Of a DNA stretch of 56,745 nt, positions 39,050 to 48,041 are shown one piece after another. This DNA comes from an uncultured Ruminococcus sp. (GTDB lineage Bacteria; Bacillota; Clostridia; Oscillospirales; Acutalibacteraceae). The notes beneath the pieces are model-generated. The model did no database searches and was not told the origin of the DNA. It saw only the letters and a list, made by a program, of their open reading frames with translations. The stretch spans positions 1 through 56,745 of the forward strand of contig CACWKD010000032.1 in NCBI GenBank assembly GCA_902761345.1, in the 5' to 3' direction. How positions within the stretch are numbered: the stretch's first letter is position 1; every line of letters begins with the position of its first letter. A program made the position numbers and the translations under genes.

Positions 39050-41137
39050 TTAAACTGCTTTCTTAACTGTTGTACCAATAACGTTGGACGGATATCCAAT
39101 ATCGTATCTCTGAATTTCAAGCGAGTCGGCTGCTGTAATTTTTTCGTTGCTGTCAACATCTCCGGCAACAAATGCAGCGCCTTCAAGTTTAGCTTTATTA
39201 ACTGCTGCTTTCAGTGTGAGTGAAGCATCTCTGAGGTTGATTTTACCGTCCTGGTTAGCGTCACCCATAAGAACGCTTATTTCTTTATTTGTATCTGTTT
39301 CAGAGGGTTTATCGCTTGCAGTCTGAGTATCGGTTGTAGTCTGTGTATCAGTTTCGGAAGGTTTGTCGGATTCAGTTTTAACCTCTTCTTTATAGTCCTC
39401 CCAAACGTAATTAGCTTTAAGTATCTTAGATGAACCACCGATTGCAAGACCCGGTTGCTGGTCAGCAGGATAACGCTTGCTATCGTCATTATTTCCATCG
39501 CTAAACATTGCATTACCTGTCTTTACGCTGTCAGCATTACACTTGTAAAGACCTGTTGCAGCATCCTTTTCCATCTTAACGCCAGGCCACTTTTTATTTT
39601 CACCTGAAGGAGTTGTGTATACATAGCAGTAAACATTATCCCAGTTGTAAGATGAATTGTCGAAGTAAATGTTTACGCTACCGCCTGATGTGGAAGTATC
39701 TGTGCTTGTATCTGTGTTTGTGTCTGTGTTTGTGTCTATAATATCGGAACTGTCATAGATAACAGCAATACCGGTATCGCCGATGTCACCTGAAATAGTA
39801 GTTTTTGTTACAGTAAATGTATTACCGCTGATCTCGTCTTTGTATGTACCTTCTTTAGCGTATCCGCCGCCGTTTTCGACCTCTACATGACCGCTGCCGT
39901 CACCCTTAACGATAACAGCGCCGCCGCCCTCACGAGTGATAACAGCACAGTTGTTGGATTTTACATACCAGTCTTTCTTTGTACCCATAGCATTACGGAA
40001 GTGGTTAACTGCTGTAACTTCCTTTGAGAAAGCAGCAGCTGTTTCACCCTTAACACCGTAAACTGCTGTGCCGTGCTGATTGTTGCTGCCCTGACGTGAC
40101 ATATAGAGAGCCTGTGAACCGTTACGGCAAGCAATAGCTGCATAAGCCTTGTTTATGATGTATGTGTTACACTCCTGAGATTCCTGGTGATTGTAATATG
40201 TATCGTGGCTTTCTGCCCAATATACCATACATGCTGCAGAAACACCATCAGCCGACCAACCGCCGAAACCGTCTGATACAGTACCGTTTTTAATATTTTC
40301 TCTCATGCCGTTACTGTATCTGTTATCTGTAATGCTCATATATTTTGTGCATTCTTTTATAACTTCAGCACCGTTGCCGCCGGGGCTGTCAAGGATCTCA
40401 CCGTAGTGATACATTCCCGTACCCTCTGTAACTGCAGGCCAAAACTGGCAGCCCTCTGAAGGAAGTGCGATATGCTTTGCAGCGTCCCAACGGATACCGT
40501 CAACACCGTCTGCTTTAAGCTGATCAACATAGTTGCGGACAAACTTCTGAACAGTCGAATTCTCAGAGTTAAGGTCGGGCATACCGATTGCGCATACAGT
40601 TACCTGCCAACGGTCGTTCCAGTCGCAGTTCTGATCTGTGATACCGTAATTGTGCCAGCAGTCGTCACCCTTGAGTTCATCAGGGATATTTGAATGGTTG
40701 CCTGCGAGGTGGTTTGCAACAACGTCAACTACTACCTTAACACCGTACTTGTCTGCCTCGGAACAAAGATCTTTAAGATCCTGCTCTGAACCGAGGTCAC
40801 TGCCCGGCCAAAAATTTATAGGCTGATAGAGCCAGTACCAGTTACCGCTTGAGTCGTGCGCCTGTATAGGGGAAGTCTGAACTGCGGTAAATCCTGCTGC
40901 TGCGATGTTTGGAAGTTCTGCTGTAATGTCGGAAATTTTCCAGTTAAGGCAGTGCAGAATATTACCGTTTTTAATTTCGCTTGCAAGACCGTAGCTTGCT
41001 GCCGAAACTTCCTCGGTTACAGCAGCTCCGGAAGTTTGATTGCTCTCTGCTGCAGATGCCGTACTCTGAGTAAGAACAACGCCTGTTGTAAGCATTGATG
41101 CGGCAAGAATTGCACACACCGTTCTTTTTAGATTCAT
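39050..41137 (-). CDS. Secreted GH13 alpha-amylase with CBM26 and type I dockerin
   Basis: 695 residues. Signal peptide at about 1-30. GH13 catalytic domain at about 48-460: region I DVVANH (138-143), region II GIRWDAAKH with nucleophile Asp218, acid/base Glu247 in GEILD, region IV ESHDT with Asp312. After a Thr/Asp linker (467-485) comes a CBM26-type starch-binding module (about 488-582: YFDNSSYNWDNVYCYVYTT, KWPGVKM, MFSDG). A second Ser/Thr/Asp linker precedes the dockerin (about 622-682: GDANQDGKINLRDASLTLK and GDVDSNEKITAADSLEIQR). It endo-cleaves starch alpha-1,4 bonds and should dock on a cohesin-bearing scaffold, as in the R. bromii amylosome. No cohesin gene is in the window. It has its own consensus promoter with a ~185-base leader. 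Confidence 0.96.
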   Translation of the reverse strand: MNLKRTVCAILAASMLTTGVVLTQSTASAAESNQTSGAAVTEEVSAASYGLASEIKNGNILHCLNWKISDITAELPNIAAAGFTAVQTSPIQAHDSSGNWYWLYQPINFWPGSDLGSEQDLKDLCSEADKYGVKVVVDVVANHLAGNHSNIPDELKGDDCWHNYGITDQNCDWNDRWQVTVCAIGMPDLNSENSTVQKFVRNYVDQLKADGVDGIRWDAAKHIALPSEGCQFWPAVTEGTGMYHYGEILDSPGGNGAEVIKECTKYMSITDNRYSNGMRENIKNGTVSDGFGGWSADGVSAACMVYWAESHDTYYNHQESQECNTYIINKAYAAIACRNGSQALYMSRQGSNNQHGTAVYGVKGETAAAFSKEVTAVNHFRNAMGTKKDWYVKSNNCAVITREGGGAVIVKGDGSGHVEVENGGGYAKEGTYKDEISGNTFTVTKTTISGDIGDTGIAVIYDSSDIIDTNTDTNTDTSTDTSTSGGSVNIYFDNSSYNWDNVYCYVYTTPSGENKKWPGVKMEKDAATGLYKCNADSVKTGNAMFSDGNNDDSKRYPADQQPGLAIGGSSKILKANYVWEDYKEEVKTESDKPSETDTQTTTDTQTASDKPSETDTNKEISVLMGDANQDGKINLRDASLTLKAAVNKAKLEGAAFVAGDVDSNEKITAADSLEIQRYDIGYPSNVIGTTVKKAV

Positions 41138-41330
41138 TTTTATTCCTCCTTGTAATTATTCGTCGAACCTGTCTTTCGTTAAGAAAGCAAACACGAGTTT
41201 AGGGAAAGTGTACTAACTTTTACATTGCGATTTATAACTTCTGCACAAATTTCAAAGGTTGAATTTTATTAAAAAATAAAGCTGTAAGTAAAAAAAATAT
41301 TGTACAAAATCCCCCAACTCTATTAATAAT

Positions 41331-41359
41331 ATTATAAAGTTTTCTATTCGCAATGTCAA
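41331..41359 (-). promoter_or_regulatory. Amylase promoter
   Basis: Minus strand TTGACA (41359-41354), a 17-base spacer, then TATAAT (41336-41331): exact consensus. The ~185-base 5' leader contains a short CTTTC/GAAAG hairpin near 41180. I see no clear CcpA (cre) operator. Confidence 0.8.
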
Positions 41360-41407
41360 GAATTAAATGGGTGATATATGTGATATTTTTATGAAAAATG
41401 GGTGTAT

Positions 41408-42937
41408 TTATCTATGCCAGTATTTTCGGTCAAGACTTCGGTACTGAATTGCTTCGGTGACGTGCTTAACTTTGATGATCTCACTGCTGTCAAGGTCGGC
41501 GATAGTTCTTGCAACTTTAAGAACCTTTGTATACGCACGGGAAGAAAGACCAAGTTTTTCAAATGCGTTTTTAAGTATCGTATCTGCACTTTTATCAAGA
41601 GTACAAACCTGCTGAAGCATTCCCGAGGGTATTCTTGCGTTACAGTTAATGTTGGTATTTTTAAATCTTTCCGTCTGTATTTTTCGTGCGGCGTTAACTC
41701 GTTTTTGAATTTCGGCAGATGATTCGGAGGGAATGTTTGACGACAGTTCTTCATACTTTACGGCAGGTACTTCAATATGTATATCAATTCTGTCAAGCAT
41801 TGGACCCGACACTTTGTTTAAGTATCTTCGTATTTCGGTAGGCGTACAGGTACATTCTTTTGTAGGATCTCCAAAGAAACCGCACGGACACGGGTTCATA
41901 GCACAAATCATACTGATGTTGCAAGGATATGTTAAAGTGCCGTTTACTCTTGATATAGTAACCTGTCCGTCCTCTAAAGGCTGGCGGAGCGCCTCCATAG
42001 TAAGTCTTGAAAATTCAGGGAGTTCGTCAAGAAACAGTACCCCGTTATGTGCAAGGGAGATTTCGCCGGGTTTGGGAGTTCTGCCGCCTCCTGTAATACC
42101 CATAGGGGAGGCGGAGTGGTGAGGTGAACGGAAAGGGCGTCTGTCGATAAGAGATACCCCCTCGGGCAGAAGTCCTGCTATTGAGTAAATTTTAGTAGTT
42201 TCGATTGTTTCTTCAAATGTCATATCGGGGAGTATTCCCGGCAGACGCTGGGCGATCATACTCTTTCCCGAACCCGGAGGGCCTATCAAAAGTACGTTGT
42301 GACTTCCGGCAGCGGCGATTTCCATAGCACGTTTAGTCATAAGCTGCCCTTTTACTTGTGAAAAATCAACTGCATTATCCCTCGGAGGAGTTTTAGTAAG
42401 CAATTTGGGATCGGCTTTAGCGATTTGTTTCCCGCCTATAAGATGCTCGTATAATTCAGGTACGTTTTTTACAGGGTACACGTCTATTCCGCGAATGACG
42501 GCAGCTTCCGCACGATTATCAAACGGAACAAATATTTTTTTAAAGCCTTTGTTCTTGGCTTCAATAGTCATTGGCAGAATACCGTTTACAGGACGAACTA
42601 ACCCCGCAAGAGAGAGTTCACCGATAAATACGCAGTCGCTTATATCGGTATTAAGCTGAGATGACGATTTAAGCAGTGATATGAGTATAGGAAGATCGTA
42701 CAGAGGGCCTTCCTTGCGTATATCGGCAGGAGCGAGATTTACCGTTATTCTGCCTAACGGAAAGTCAAACCCGCAGTTTGTCATAGCGGATTTAACTCTG
42801 CCTCGAGATTCCTTGACGGCAATATCCGGAAGTCCCACTACATCAAATGCAGGTATGCCTCGTGCCAGATCAGCCTCTATACTTACAGTAAACGCCTCAA
42901 TGCCCGAAAGTCCCATACTTGTACAATATTCTATCAT
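41408..42937 (-). CDS. comM: Mg-chelatase-like AAA+ ATPase, YifB/ComM family
   Basis: 509 residues. ComM-type hexameric helicases drive branch migration during natural transformation in Gram-negatives; in Firmicutes the role of YifB is less certain. The N-terminal Lon-protease-like domain has GLPDIAVKESRGRVKSA and LGRITVNLAPADIRKEG, Walker A GPPGSGKSM, HNGVLFLDELPEF (Walker B) and MICAMNPCPCGFFGD. The C-terminus is SSRAYTKVLKVARTIADL. Full length, monocistronic, divergent from the sigH-like gene. Confidence 0.92.
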   Translation of the reverse strand: MIEYCTSMGLSGIEAFTVSIEADLARGIPAFDVVGLPDIAVKESRGRVKSAMTNCGFDFPLGRITVNLAPADIRKEGPLYDLPILISLLKSSSQLNTDISDCVFIGELSLAGLVRPVNGILPMTIEAKNKGFKKIFVPFDNRAEAAVIRGIDVYPVKNVPELYEHLIGGKQIAKADPKLLTKTPPRDNAVDFSQVKGQLMTKRAMEIAAAGSHNVLLIGPPGSGKSMIAQRLPGILPDMTFEETIETTKIYSIAGLLPEGVSLIDRRPFRSPHHSASPMGITGGGRTPKPGEISLAHNGVLFLDELPEFSRLTMEALRQPLEDGQVTISRVNGTLTYPCNISMICAMNPCPCGFFGDPTKECTCTPTEIRRYLNKVSGPMLDRIDIHIEVPAVKYEELSSNIPSESSAEIQKRVNAARKIQTERFKNTNINCNARIPSGMLQQVCTLDKSADTILKNAFEKLGLSSRAYTKVLKVARTIADLDSSEIIKVKHVTEAIQYRSLDRKYWHR

Positions 42938-43134
42938 AGAAATTATCTCCGATCTGCTGTTTATATATTAATTATATACAAAAAAGAGAAAGCGTGCAAT
43001 ATAAATTATAAATAAAATTGCTTTTTTTGAAAAAACATAATTCTAAATTCGACAATAAATAACAAGGTTTATAATATATTTACAAATTTTCTTTTTCAAA
43101 CACGAAATTTTTAAATAAAATTTTGTAAAAACTA

Positions 43135-43163
43135 TTGACAGAAAAGAAATATTGTAGTATGAT
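43135..43163 (+). promoter_or_regulatory. Promoter of the sigH-like gene
   Basis: TTGACA (43135-43140), a 17-base spacer, then TATGAT (43158-43163), 37 bases before GTG 43201. An open frame runs through it, which shows that earlier starts are not real. Confidence 0.75.
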
Positions 43164-43200
43164 ACATTATAGAGAAGTAACACTCACGAGAGGTGATTCA

Positions 43201-43815
43201 GTGACCGCAGGAGTTTCTCAGGAAAATCCACGTTCAAAACCGGACGAGGTGCTTATCGAGTTGTACAGACATGGCAGTCAAACGGCATTTGCCGAGCTTG
43301 CTAACAAATATCTTTGGCTTATACGTTCGATAGTTTCAAGGTATAATATATCAGGTCTTGACGCCGATGATTTGACGCAGGAGGGTATGCTGGGATTGCT
43401 TGACGCAGCCAAGACGTACAGTGCAGATAAGGGAGCTAAATTTCAGACCTATGCTTCAATTTGTATAAAAAGACGGCTGATAGCTTTGCTGGATCATTCT
43501 GTGACAAACAAAAGCAAGTCTATGAATAACTATATATCTATCGAAAACAGCAGTAAAGAGATTCCCATACAAAATAACGGCAGCAACATTAATCCCGAAG
43601 ATATGTATATATCAGATGAAAATGTTGCCGAGATACAAAGGAAGATAAACGAATCGCTTTCTAAAAAAGAAAAGAGCGTTTTTGATTTGTATATAGCGGG
43701 GGAGAGTTATAATTCTATTGCTCAAATTCTATCTATGAGCGTAAAATCAGTGGATAATGCTTTGCAGAGGATAAGAAGAAAGCTTAAAAAACAGTTTTCC
43801 GATAGTTCCCTTTAA
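43201..43815 (+). CDS. sigH: Sigma-70 family factor, SigH (sigma-30)-like
   Basis: 204 residues from GTG 43201 (GAGAGGTG upstream). Region 2 includes DADDLTQEGMLGLLDAAKTY and FQTYASICIKRRLIALLD. The NPEDMYISDENVAEIQRKI linker and the region 4 HTH, YNSIAQILSMSVKSVDNALQRIRRKLKK as adjacent pieces, match SigH of B. subtilis (NPEEMII..., VKSIDNALQRVKRKL). SigH turns on early stationary-phase and sporulation genes. In B. subtilis sigH neighbours yacP and rpmG; here it stands before a zinc-ribbon protein. Some related clostridial sigmas are called SigH without proof, hence moderate confidence in the symbol. Confidence 0.8.
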   Translation: MTAGVSQENPRSKPDEVLIELYRHGSQTAFAELANKYLWLIRSIVSRYNISGLDADDLTQEGMLGLLDAAKTYSADKGAKFQTYASICIKRRLIALLDHSVTNKSKSMNNYISIENSSKEIPIQNNGSNINPEDMYISDENVAEIQRKINESLSKKEKSVFDLYIAGESYNSIAQILSMSVKSVDNALQRIRRKLKKQFSDSSL

Positions 43816-43863
43816 GGGGAATTGGAATATATTATTTTTACACAAAGAAACGAGGTAATTCAA

Positions 43864-44145
43864 ATGTACGAGGACAAGACACTTATTTGCAAGGACTGCG
43901 GGAACGAATTTGTATTTACGGCAGGAGAGCAGGAGTTTTATGCTGAAAAGGGCTTTGAGAATGAGCCTCAGAGATGTAAGGCTTGCCGTGACGCAAGAAA
44001 GAATGCTTCGAAGCCTGCAAGAGAGCTGTTTGACGCTGTATGTGCAAGATGCGGTGGCCCTGCAAAAGTTCCGTTCAAGCCCAGAGAGGGACGTGACGTG
44101 TTCTGCAGTGAGTGTTTCGCAGCTATGAAAGCAGAGCAGGAGTAA
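43864..44145 (+). CDS. Small protein with two zinc-binding motifs
   Basis: 93 residues from ATG 43864 (GAGGT upstream). Residues 8-42 form a probable zinc ribbon, ICKDCGNEFVFTAGEQEFYAEKG then RCKACRDAR. A second Cys pair set, VCARCGGPAKVPF and VFCSECF, follows. This matches a widespread small bacterial zinc-ribbon family of unknown function. It is 48 bases after the sigma gene and probably transcribed with it. Confidence 0.85.
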   Translation: MYEDKTLICKDCGNEFVFTAGEQEFYAEKGFENEPQRCKACRDARKNASKPARELFDAVCARCGGPAKVPFKPREGRDVFCSECFAAMKAEQE

Positions 44146-44276
44146 TTTCCGCGTAGAATAATTTCGTAGGATTTATAGGAAAATGAGCTTTGTTTTGATT
44201 GGATTATACTTGTCTGTATTTCGTGGTTTGACAAGCCCGTTACACTGAATAGATACTATGTTTTATTTTGCAAATG

Positions 44277-44310
44277 ACCGCTCTTGTAATATAGAGCGGT
44301 TTATTTTTTG
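44277..44310 (+). terminator. Terminator of the sigH-like/zinc-ribbon unit
   Basis: GACCGCTCT TGTAATAT AGAGCGGTTT then ATTTTTTG. Confidence 0.8.
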
Positions 44311-44349
44311 CGTTTTTGAAAATTTCGTTGAAAAATTTATCATCAAAAA

Positions 44350-44378
44350 ATCCGTTGGTTCAAACGCTCCGACGGAAA
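44350..44378 (-). terminator. Terminator of the GNAT gene
   Basis: Minus strand TCCGTCGG AGCGTTTGAA CCAACGGA followed by TTTTTTGATG. Confidence 0.7.
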
Positions 44379-44383
44379 TTTTT

Positions 44384-44800
44384 TTATAGATCTTTTTTCA
44401 TAAAAATGTGCGGACAAAATTCATCGTAGTACATTTCGCCCTCCTCGATAAAGCCGAGCTTTTTATAAAAATCAGAAACACGGCACTGTGCGGATACTCC
44501 GAGATTTTTTCCGCCTATGCTCTTGACGTAGTTTTCAGCTTCAACCATAATCATAGACCCCAAATGCTTTGAGCGGTACTCCTTAACTACGGCAACTCTT
44601 CCGATCATAAATGATTGTTTTTCATGATAGTAGAAAATACGGCAGGTGGCAACAGGTACTGTATCATCGTACATTACAAAATGAACAGCCTTATCGTCTA
44701 TGTCGTCAAACTCAACGTCAAATCCCTGTTCGTCTATGAATACCGATAGACGAATTGCTTTTGCTTCTTCGGGTAAATATGAATATTGTTTTGTTATCAT
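44384..44800 (-). CDS. GNAT-family N-acetyltransferase
   Basis: 138 residues from ATG 44800 (GAGGTGAG upstream). The fold shows EAKAIRLSVFIDEQGFD, then FIMIGRVAVV-type beta4 (MIGRVAVVKEYRSKHLGS, acetyl-CoA loop RSKHLG) and a C-terminal FYKKLGFIEEGEMYYDE. The ElaA/YjcF-like pattern VF..EQ.... suggests a small-molecule acetyltransferase; the substrate is unknown. It is 87 bases after valS with a GC-rich hairpin (44825-44867) between them, so expression may be partly separate. Confidence 0.85.
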   Translation of the reverse strand: MITKQYSYLPEEAKAIRLSVFIDEQGFDVEFDDIDDKAVHFVMYDDTVPVATCRIFYYHEKQSFMIGRVAVVKEYRSKHLGSMIMVEAENYVKSIGGKNLGVSAQCRVSDFYKKLGFIEEGEMYYDEFCPHIFMKKDL

Positions 44801-44887
44801 AAAAAAGCTCACCTCATTTTCCAAAACACCTGCCCGAGCGGAGAAAAGTCCGAAACGGGCGGTGTTTGTTTTTTTACCTGTTGTATA

Positions 44888-47506
44888 TTATTTCAGTGCG
44901 TCAATTGCTGCAAGGATCATAGCAATTTTCTCTTTCTCCTTGGCTGCCTGACCCCTGATTTTTTCGATAACCTTTTCGGGCGCTTTTGACATAAAGCCTG
45001 CATTGTTAAGCTTACCCTCGTCCTGCGCAAGCAGCTTCTTTGTAGCTTCAAGCTCTTTGTTAAGCCTTTTGAGTTCAGCCTCTTTGTCAACAAGCTCGTC
45101 CATAGGAATGTATATTTTAGCGTCTGCCGTTACTACTGTTACAGCGCCGTCAATGTTAAATGCTTCTCCGACTTCAACCTCACTTGCAGAAGCAAGCTTA
45201 ACTATAAACTTAGCGCCGCTTGTGAATGTATCTGCAAACTGTGAAGCAACATATACCTTTGCTTTTCTTGACGGCGGTACATTCATCTCCGAACGTCTGT
45301 TGCGGATAGCCTTAACAGCGTCCATTATTCGTGTCATTTCGGCAGAAGCCTCGGTGAAGTTCAGGCTTTCGTCATACTCGGGGAACTTCTGAAGCATAAT
45401 TGTTTCGCCGTCATGAGGGATAGTCTGCCAGATTTCCTCTGTAATAAACGGCATAAACGGGTGCAGAAGTCTGAGAGCCTTTTCAAGTACCCAAACGAGA
45501 ACCTGTCTTGCGTTCTGAGCCGATTTACCCTCACTCTGCAAACGAGCCTTAGCAAGCTCGATGTACCAGTCGCAGTAGCAGTCCCATATAAAATCGTAAA
45601 CCTTTGATACAGCAATACCGAGTTCATATTTATCGAGATTTTCTGCAACCTCTTTAGCAGTCCGGTTAAGTGTGCTTATTATCCACTTATCCTCTGTTTC
45701 AAGCTCCTCGGGGAGTTTGTTTTCAACATCGAAGTCGTCAATGTTCATATGTACGAAACGGCTTGCGTTCCACAGCTTGTTTGCAAAATTTCTGCTTGCA
45801 GTCATTTTTTCCTCGGAATAACGCATATCGCTTCCCGGAGCATTTCCTGTGATAAGAGTAAGTCTGAGTGCGTCTGCGCCGAATTGTGAGATGACTTCAA
45901 GCGGATCTATACCGTTACCCAAGGATTTACTCATCTTTCTGCCCTGTGAATCACGGATCAGTCCGTGTATGAGTACAGTCTTGAACGGAACTTCTCCGAC
46001 ATGCTCAATTCCGCTGAACATCATACGCATTACCCAGAACGGGATTATATCGTAGCCTGTAACGAGTACGCTTGTGGGGTAGAAATATTCCATTTCGGGA
46101 GTTTTCTCAGGCCAGCCGAGTGTGCTGAACGGCCACAAAGCCGATGAGAACCAGGTATCGAGAGTATCGGGATCTTGACGCATTGGCTTTCCGCACTTCG
46201 GGCATACGGCAGATGTTTCCTTTGTAACCGTAAGTTCTCCACAGTCGTCGCAGTAGAATGCAGGTATCTGATGACCCCACCAAAGCTGACGTGAAATACA
46301 CCAGTCACGGATATTTTCAAGCCAGTGAAAGTATGTTTTTTCAAAATGCGAGGGTACAAACTGAGTATCGTCATTTTTAACGGCGTCTATTGCAGGGCCT
46401 GCAAGCGGTTTCATTTTTACGAACCACTGCTTAGATACTCTCGGCTCAACTGTTGTTGAACAGCGATAACAAGTACCTACGTTATGAGAATAGTCTTCGA
46501 TCTTAACTAAAGCGCCCTCTGCTTCCAAGTCCTCTACGATAGCCTTTCTTGCCTCGTATCTGTTCATACCCGCATACTTCGGATAGTCGTCTGTAATTTT
46601 AGCGTCATCTGTCATTACATTAATAACAGGGAGATTATGTCTTAATCCAACTTCAAAGTCGTTAGGGTCGTGCGCAGGAGTGATTTTTACAACGCCTGTA
46701 CCGAAATCCATTTCAACGTAATCATCGGCAACTATCGGAATTTCTCTATGTACGATAGGCAGGATAAGCGTCTTGCCTACCATATCCTTGTATCTTTCGT
46801 CATTTGGGTTTACGGCAACCGCTGTATCTCCGAGTAAAGTTTCGGGTCTTGTTGTGGCAAGGTTAATGTAACCCGAGCCGTCTTTTAGCGGGTATCTGAG
46901 GTGCCAGAAATGTCCTGCCTGCTCCTCATACTCAACCTCTGCATCGGATATAGAAGTAAGACACTTCGGACACCAGTTGATGATACGTTCGCCTCTGTAA
47001 ATAAGTCCCTTTTCGTAAAGACGAACGAAAACCTCTTTAACAGCCTTGTTACAGCCCTCGTCCATAGTAAAGCGCTCACGCTCCCAGTCTGCCGAAGAAC
47101 CAATCTTGCGAAGCTGTTTTACAATACGTCCGCCGTACTCTTTTTTCCATTCCCATGCACGCTCAAGGAATTTTTCACGTCCGATGTCCTCTTTGGTGAT
47201 ACCCTCCTTACGCATAGCCTCAACAATTTTAGCCTCGGTTGCGATAGAAGCGTGGTCTGTGCCGGGAAGCCACAATGCGCTGTATCCCTGCATTCTTTTA
47301 AATCTGATAAGAATATCTTGCAAGGTATTGTCGAGTGCGTGACCCATATGGAGCTGACCTGTGATGTTCGGCGGCGGCATAACGATAGTATAAGGCTTTT
47401 TATCCTTGTCTATCTCTGCGTGAAAAAAGCCGTTATTCATCCAAAAGTCATATATTCTGTTTTCAAACTCTGCAGGCTCATAAGCCTTAGCAAGCTCTTT
47501 AGCCAT
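44888..47506 (-). CDS. valS: Valyl-tRNA synthetase
   Basis: 872 residues. Class I synthetase charging tRNA-Val. HIGH-type motif [16 protein letters not shown] (His53, His56), the editing domain (CP1) in the middle with the zinc-binding CDDCGEL...[13 protein letters not shown] in [14 protein letters not shown], an anticodon-binding helical domain, and the C-terminal coiled-coil arm ([19 protein letters not shown] as a typical heptad). There is no T-box leader on its upstream side, which is unusual for a Firmicutes valS. The promoter is directly upstream. Confidence 0.98.
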   Translation of the reverse strand: MAKELAKAYEPAEFENRIYDFWMNNGFFHAEIDKDKKPYTIVMPPPNITGQLHMGHALDNTLQDILIRFKRMQGYSALWLPGTDHASIATEAKIVEAMRKEGITKEDIGREKFLERAWEWKKEYGGRIVKQLRKIGSSADWERERFTMDEGCNKAVKEVFVRLYEKGLIYRGERIINWCPKCLTSISDAEVEYEEQAGHFWHLRYPLKDGSGYINLATTRPETLLGDTAVAVNPNDERYKDMVGKTLILPIVHREIPIVADDYVEMDFGTGVVKITPAHDPNDFEVGLRHNLPVINVMTDDAKITDDYPKYAGMNRYEARKAIVEDLEAEGALVKIEDYSHNVGTCYRCSTTVEPRVSKQWFVKMKPLAGPAIDAVKNDDTQFVPSHFEKTYFHWLENIRDWCISRQLWWGHQIPAFYCDDCGELTVTKETSAVCPKCGKPMRQDPDTLDTWFSSALWPFSTLGWPEKTPEMEYFYPTSVLVTGYDIIPFWVMRMMFSGIEHVGEVPFKTVLIHGLIRDSQGRKMSKSLGNGIDPLEVISQFGADALRLTLITGNAPGSDMRYSEEKMTASRNFANKLWNASRFVHMNIDDFDVENKLPEELETEDKWIISTLNRTAKEVAENLDKYELGIAVSKVYDFIWDCYCDWYIELAKARLQSEGKSAQNARQVLVWVLEKALRLLHPFMPFITEEIWQTIPHDGETIMLQKFPEYDESLNFTEASAEMTRIMDAVKAIRNRRSEMNVPPSRKAKVYVASQFADTFTSGAKFIVKLASASEVEVGEAFNIDGAVTVVTADAKIYIPMDELVDKEAELKRLNKELEATKKLLAQDEGKLNNAGFMSKAPEKVIEKIRGQAAKEKEKIAMILAAIDALK

Positions 47507-47552
47507 AATTTTTACCTCCGTTACTTTGTTTTATCCTAAACACTTATCTTAT

Positions 47553-47581
47553 ATTATCTCATTCAAGGGGGATTTTGTCAA
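47553..47581 (-). promoter_or_regulatory. valS promoter
   Basis: Minus strand TTGACA (47581-47576), a 17-base spacer, then GATAAT (47558-47553), 46 bases before the start. The leader is too short for a T-box. Confidence 0.7.
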
Positions 47582-47685
47582 TAGAGAATGTATAAACAAA
47601 TGGGGCAGCCTCCCAAAAAAAACATTGGATCTTGCATTAATGATAAATTGATTTTTGTTATTTGGTAGTCCGGCGTTTTAGTTTG

Positions 47686-47878
47686 GGTGGAGAACCACTG
47701 TCAGCAGGTTCTCCACCCATCAAGCTTTTTATTTTCACAGCTTTATCGTGCCCCCCTCTCCGCTGAGTGGAGCATGGGGTGTTTCGCCGACGGCACGCGG
47801 CGACCAAAGGCGCTGCCTTTGGAAACCGCAAACTTTTTTGAAAAAAAGTTTGATCAAAAAACTTTAGATTATGGTTAT
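47686..47878 (-). repeat. Intergenic repeat element, copy 2 (inverted to 3536-3705)
   Basis: On the minus strand it reads AAAGTTTTTTGATCAAAC, CTTTTTTTCAAAAAAGTTTGCG, then GCGGAGAGGGGGGCACGATAAA and GGGTGGAGAACCTGCTGACAG/TGGTTCTCCACCC. These match the three blocks of copy 1. The middle differs: here it contains GCCGTCGGCG and CCAAAGGCAGCGCCTTTGG hairpins. It fills most of the valS-dnaE gap. Confidence 0.8.
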
Positions 47879-47976
47879 TCTGTTCAATGTTAATCTAAAT
47901 TTTTCGTGCGGTTGCCCTGTATAAACAAATGTGCAGTCAAACGACAAACTCATAACGAAAAGCTTTCCTCCCCTAA

Positions 47977-48005
47977 TTGACAGCTTTAATTTTTACAATT
48001 ATACT
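47977..48005 (+). promoter_or_regulatory. dnaE promoter
   Basis: TTGACA (47977-47982), a 17-base spacer, then TATACT (48000-48005), 36 bases before the ATG. Confidence 0.65.
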
Positions 48006-48041
48006 ATAATCAGAAACAAAAATCCGAGGTGATTTTATACT

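Noticed and set aside
43135-43200. Upstream extension of the sigH-like protein
   Set aside because: The extra codons coincide with the TTGACA/TATGAT promoter. GTG 43201 has a proper ribosome-binding site.
44228-44310. Possible small RNA (TTGACA, weak -10 GATACT, then terminator)
   Set aside because: The -10 matches poorly and the hairpin is well explained as terminator of the zinc-ribbon gene.
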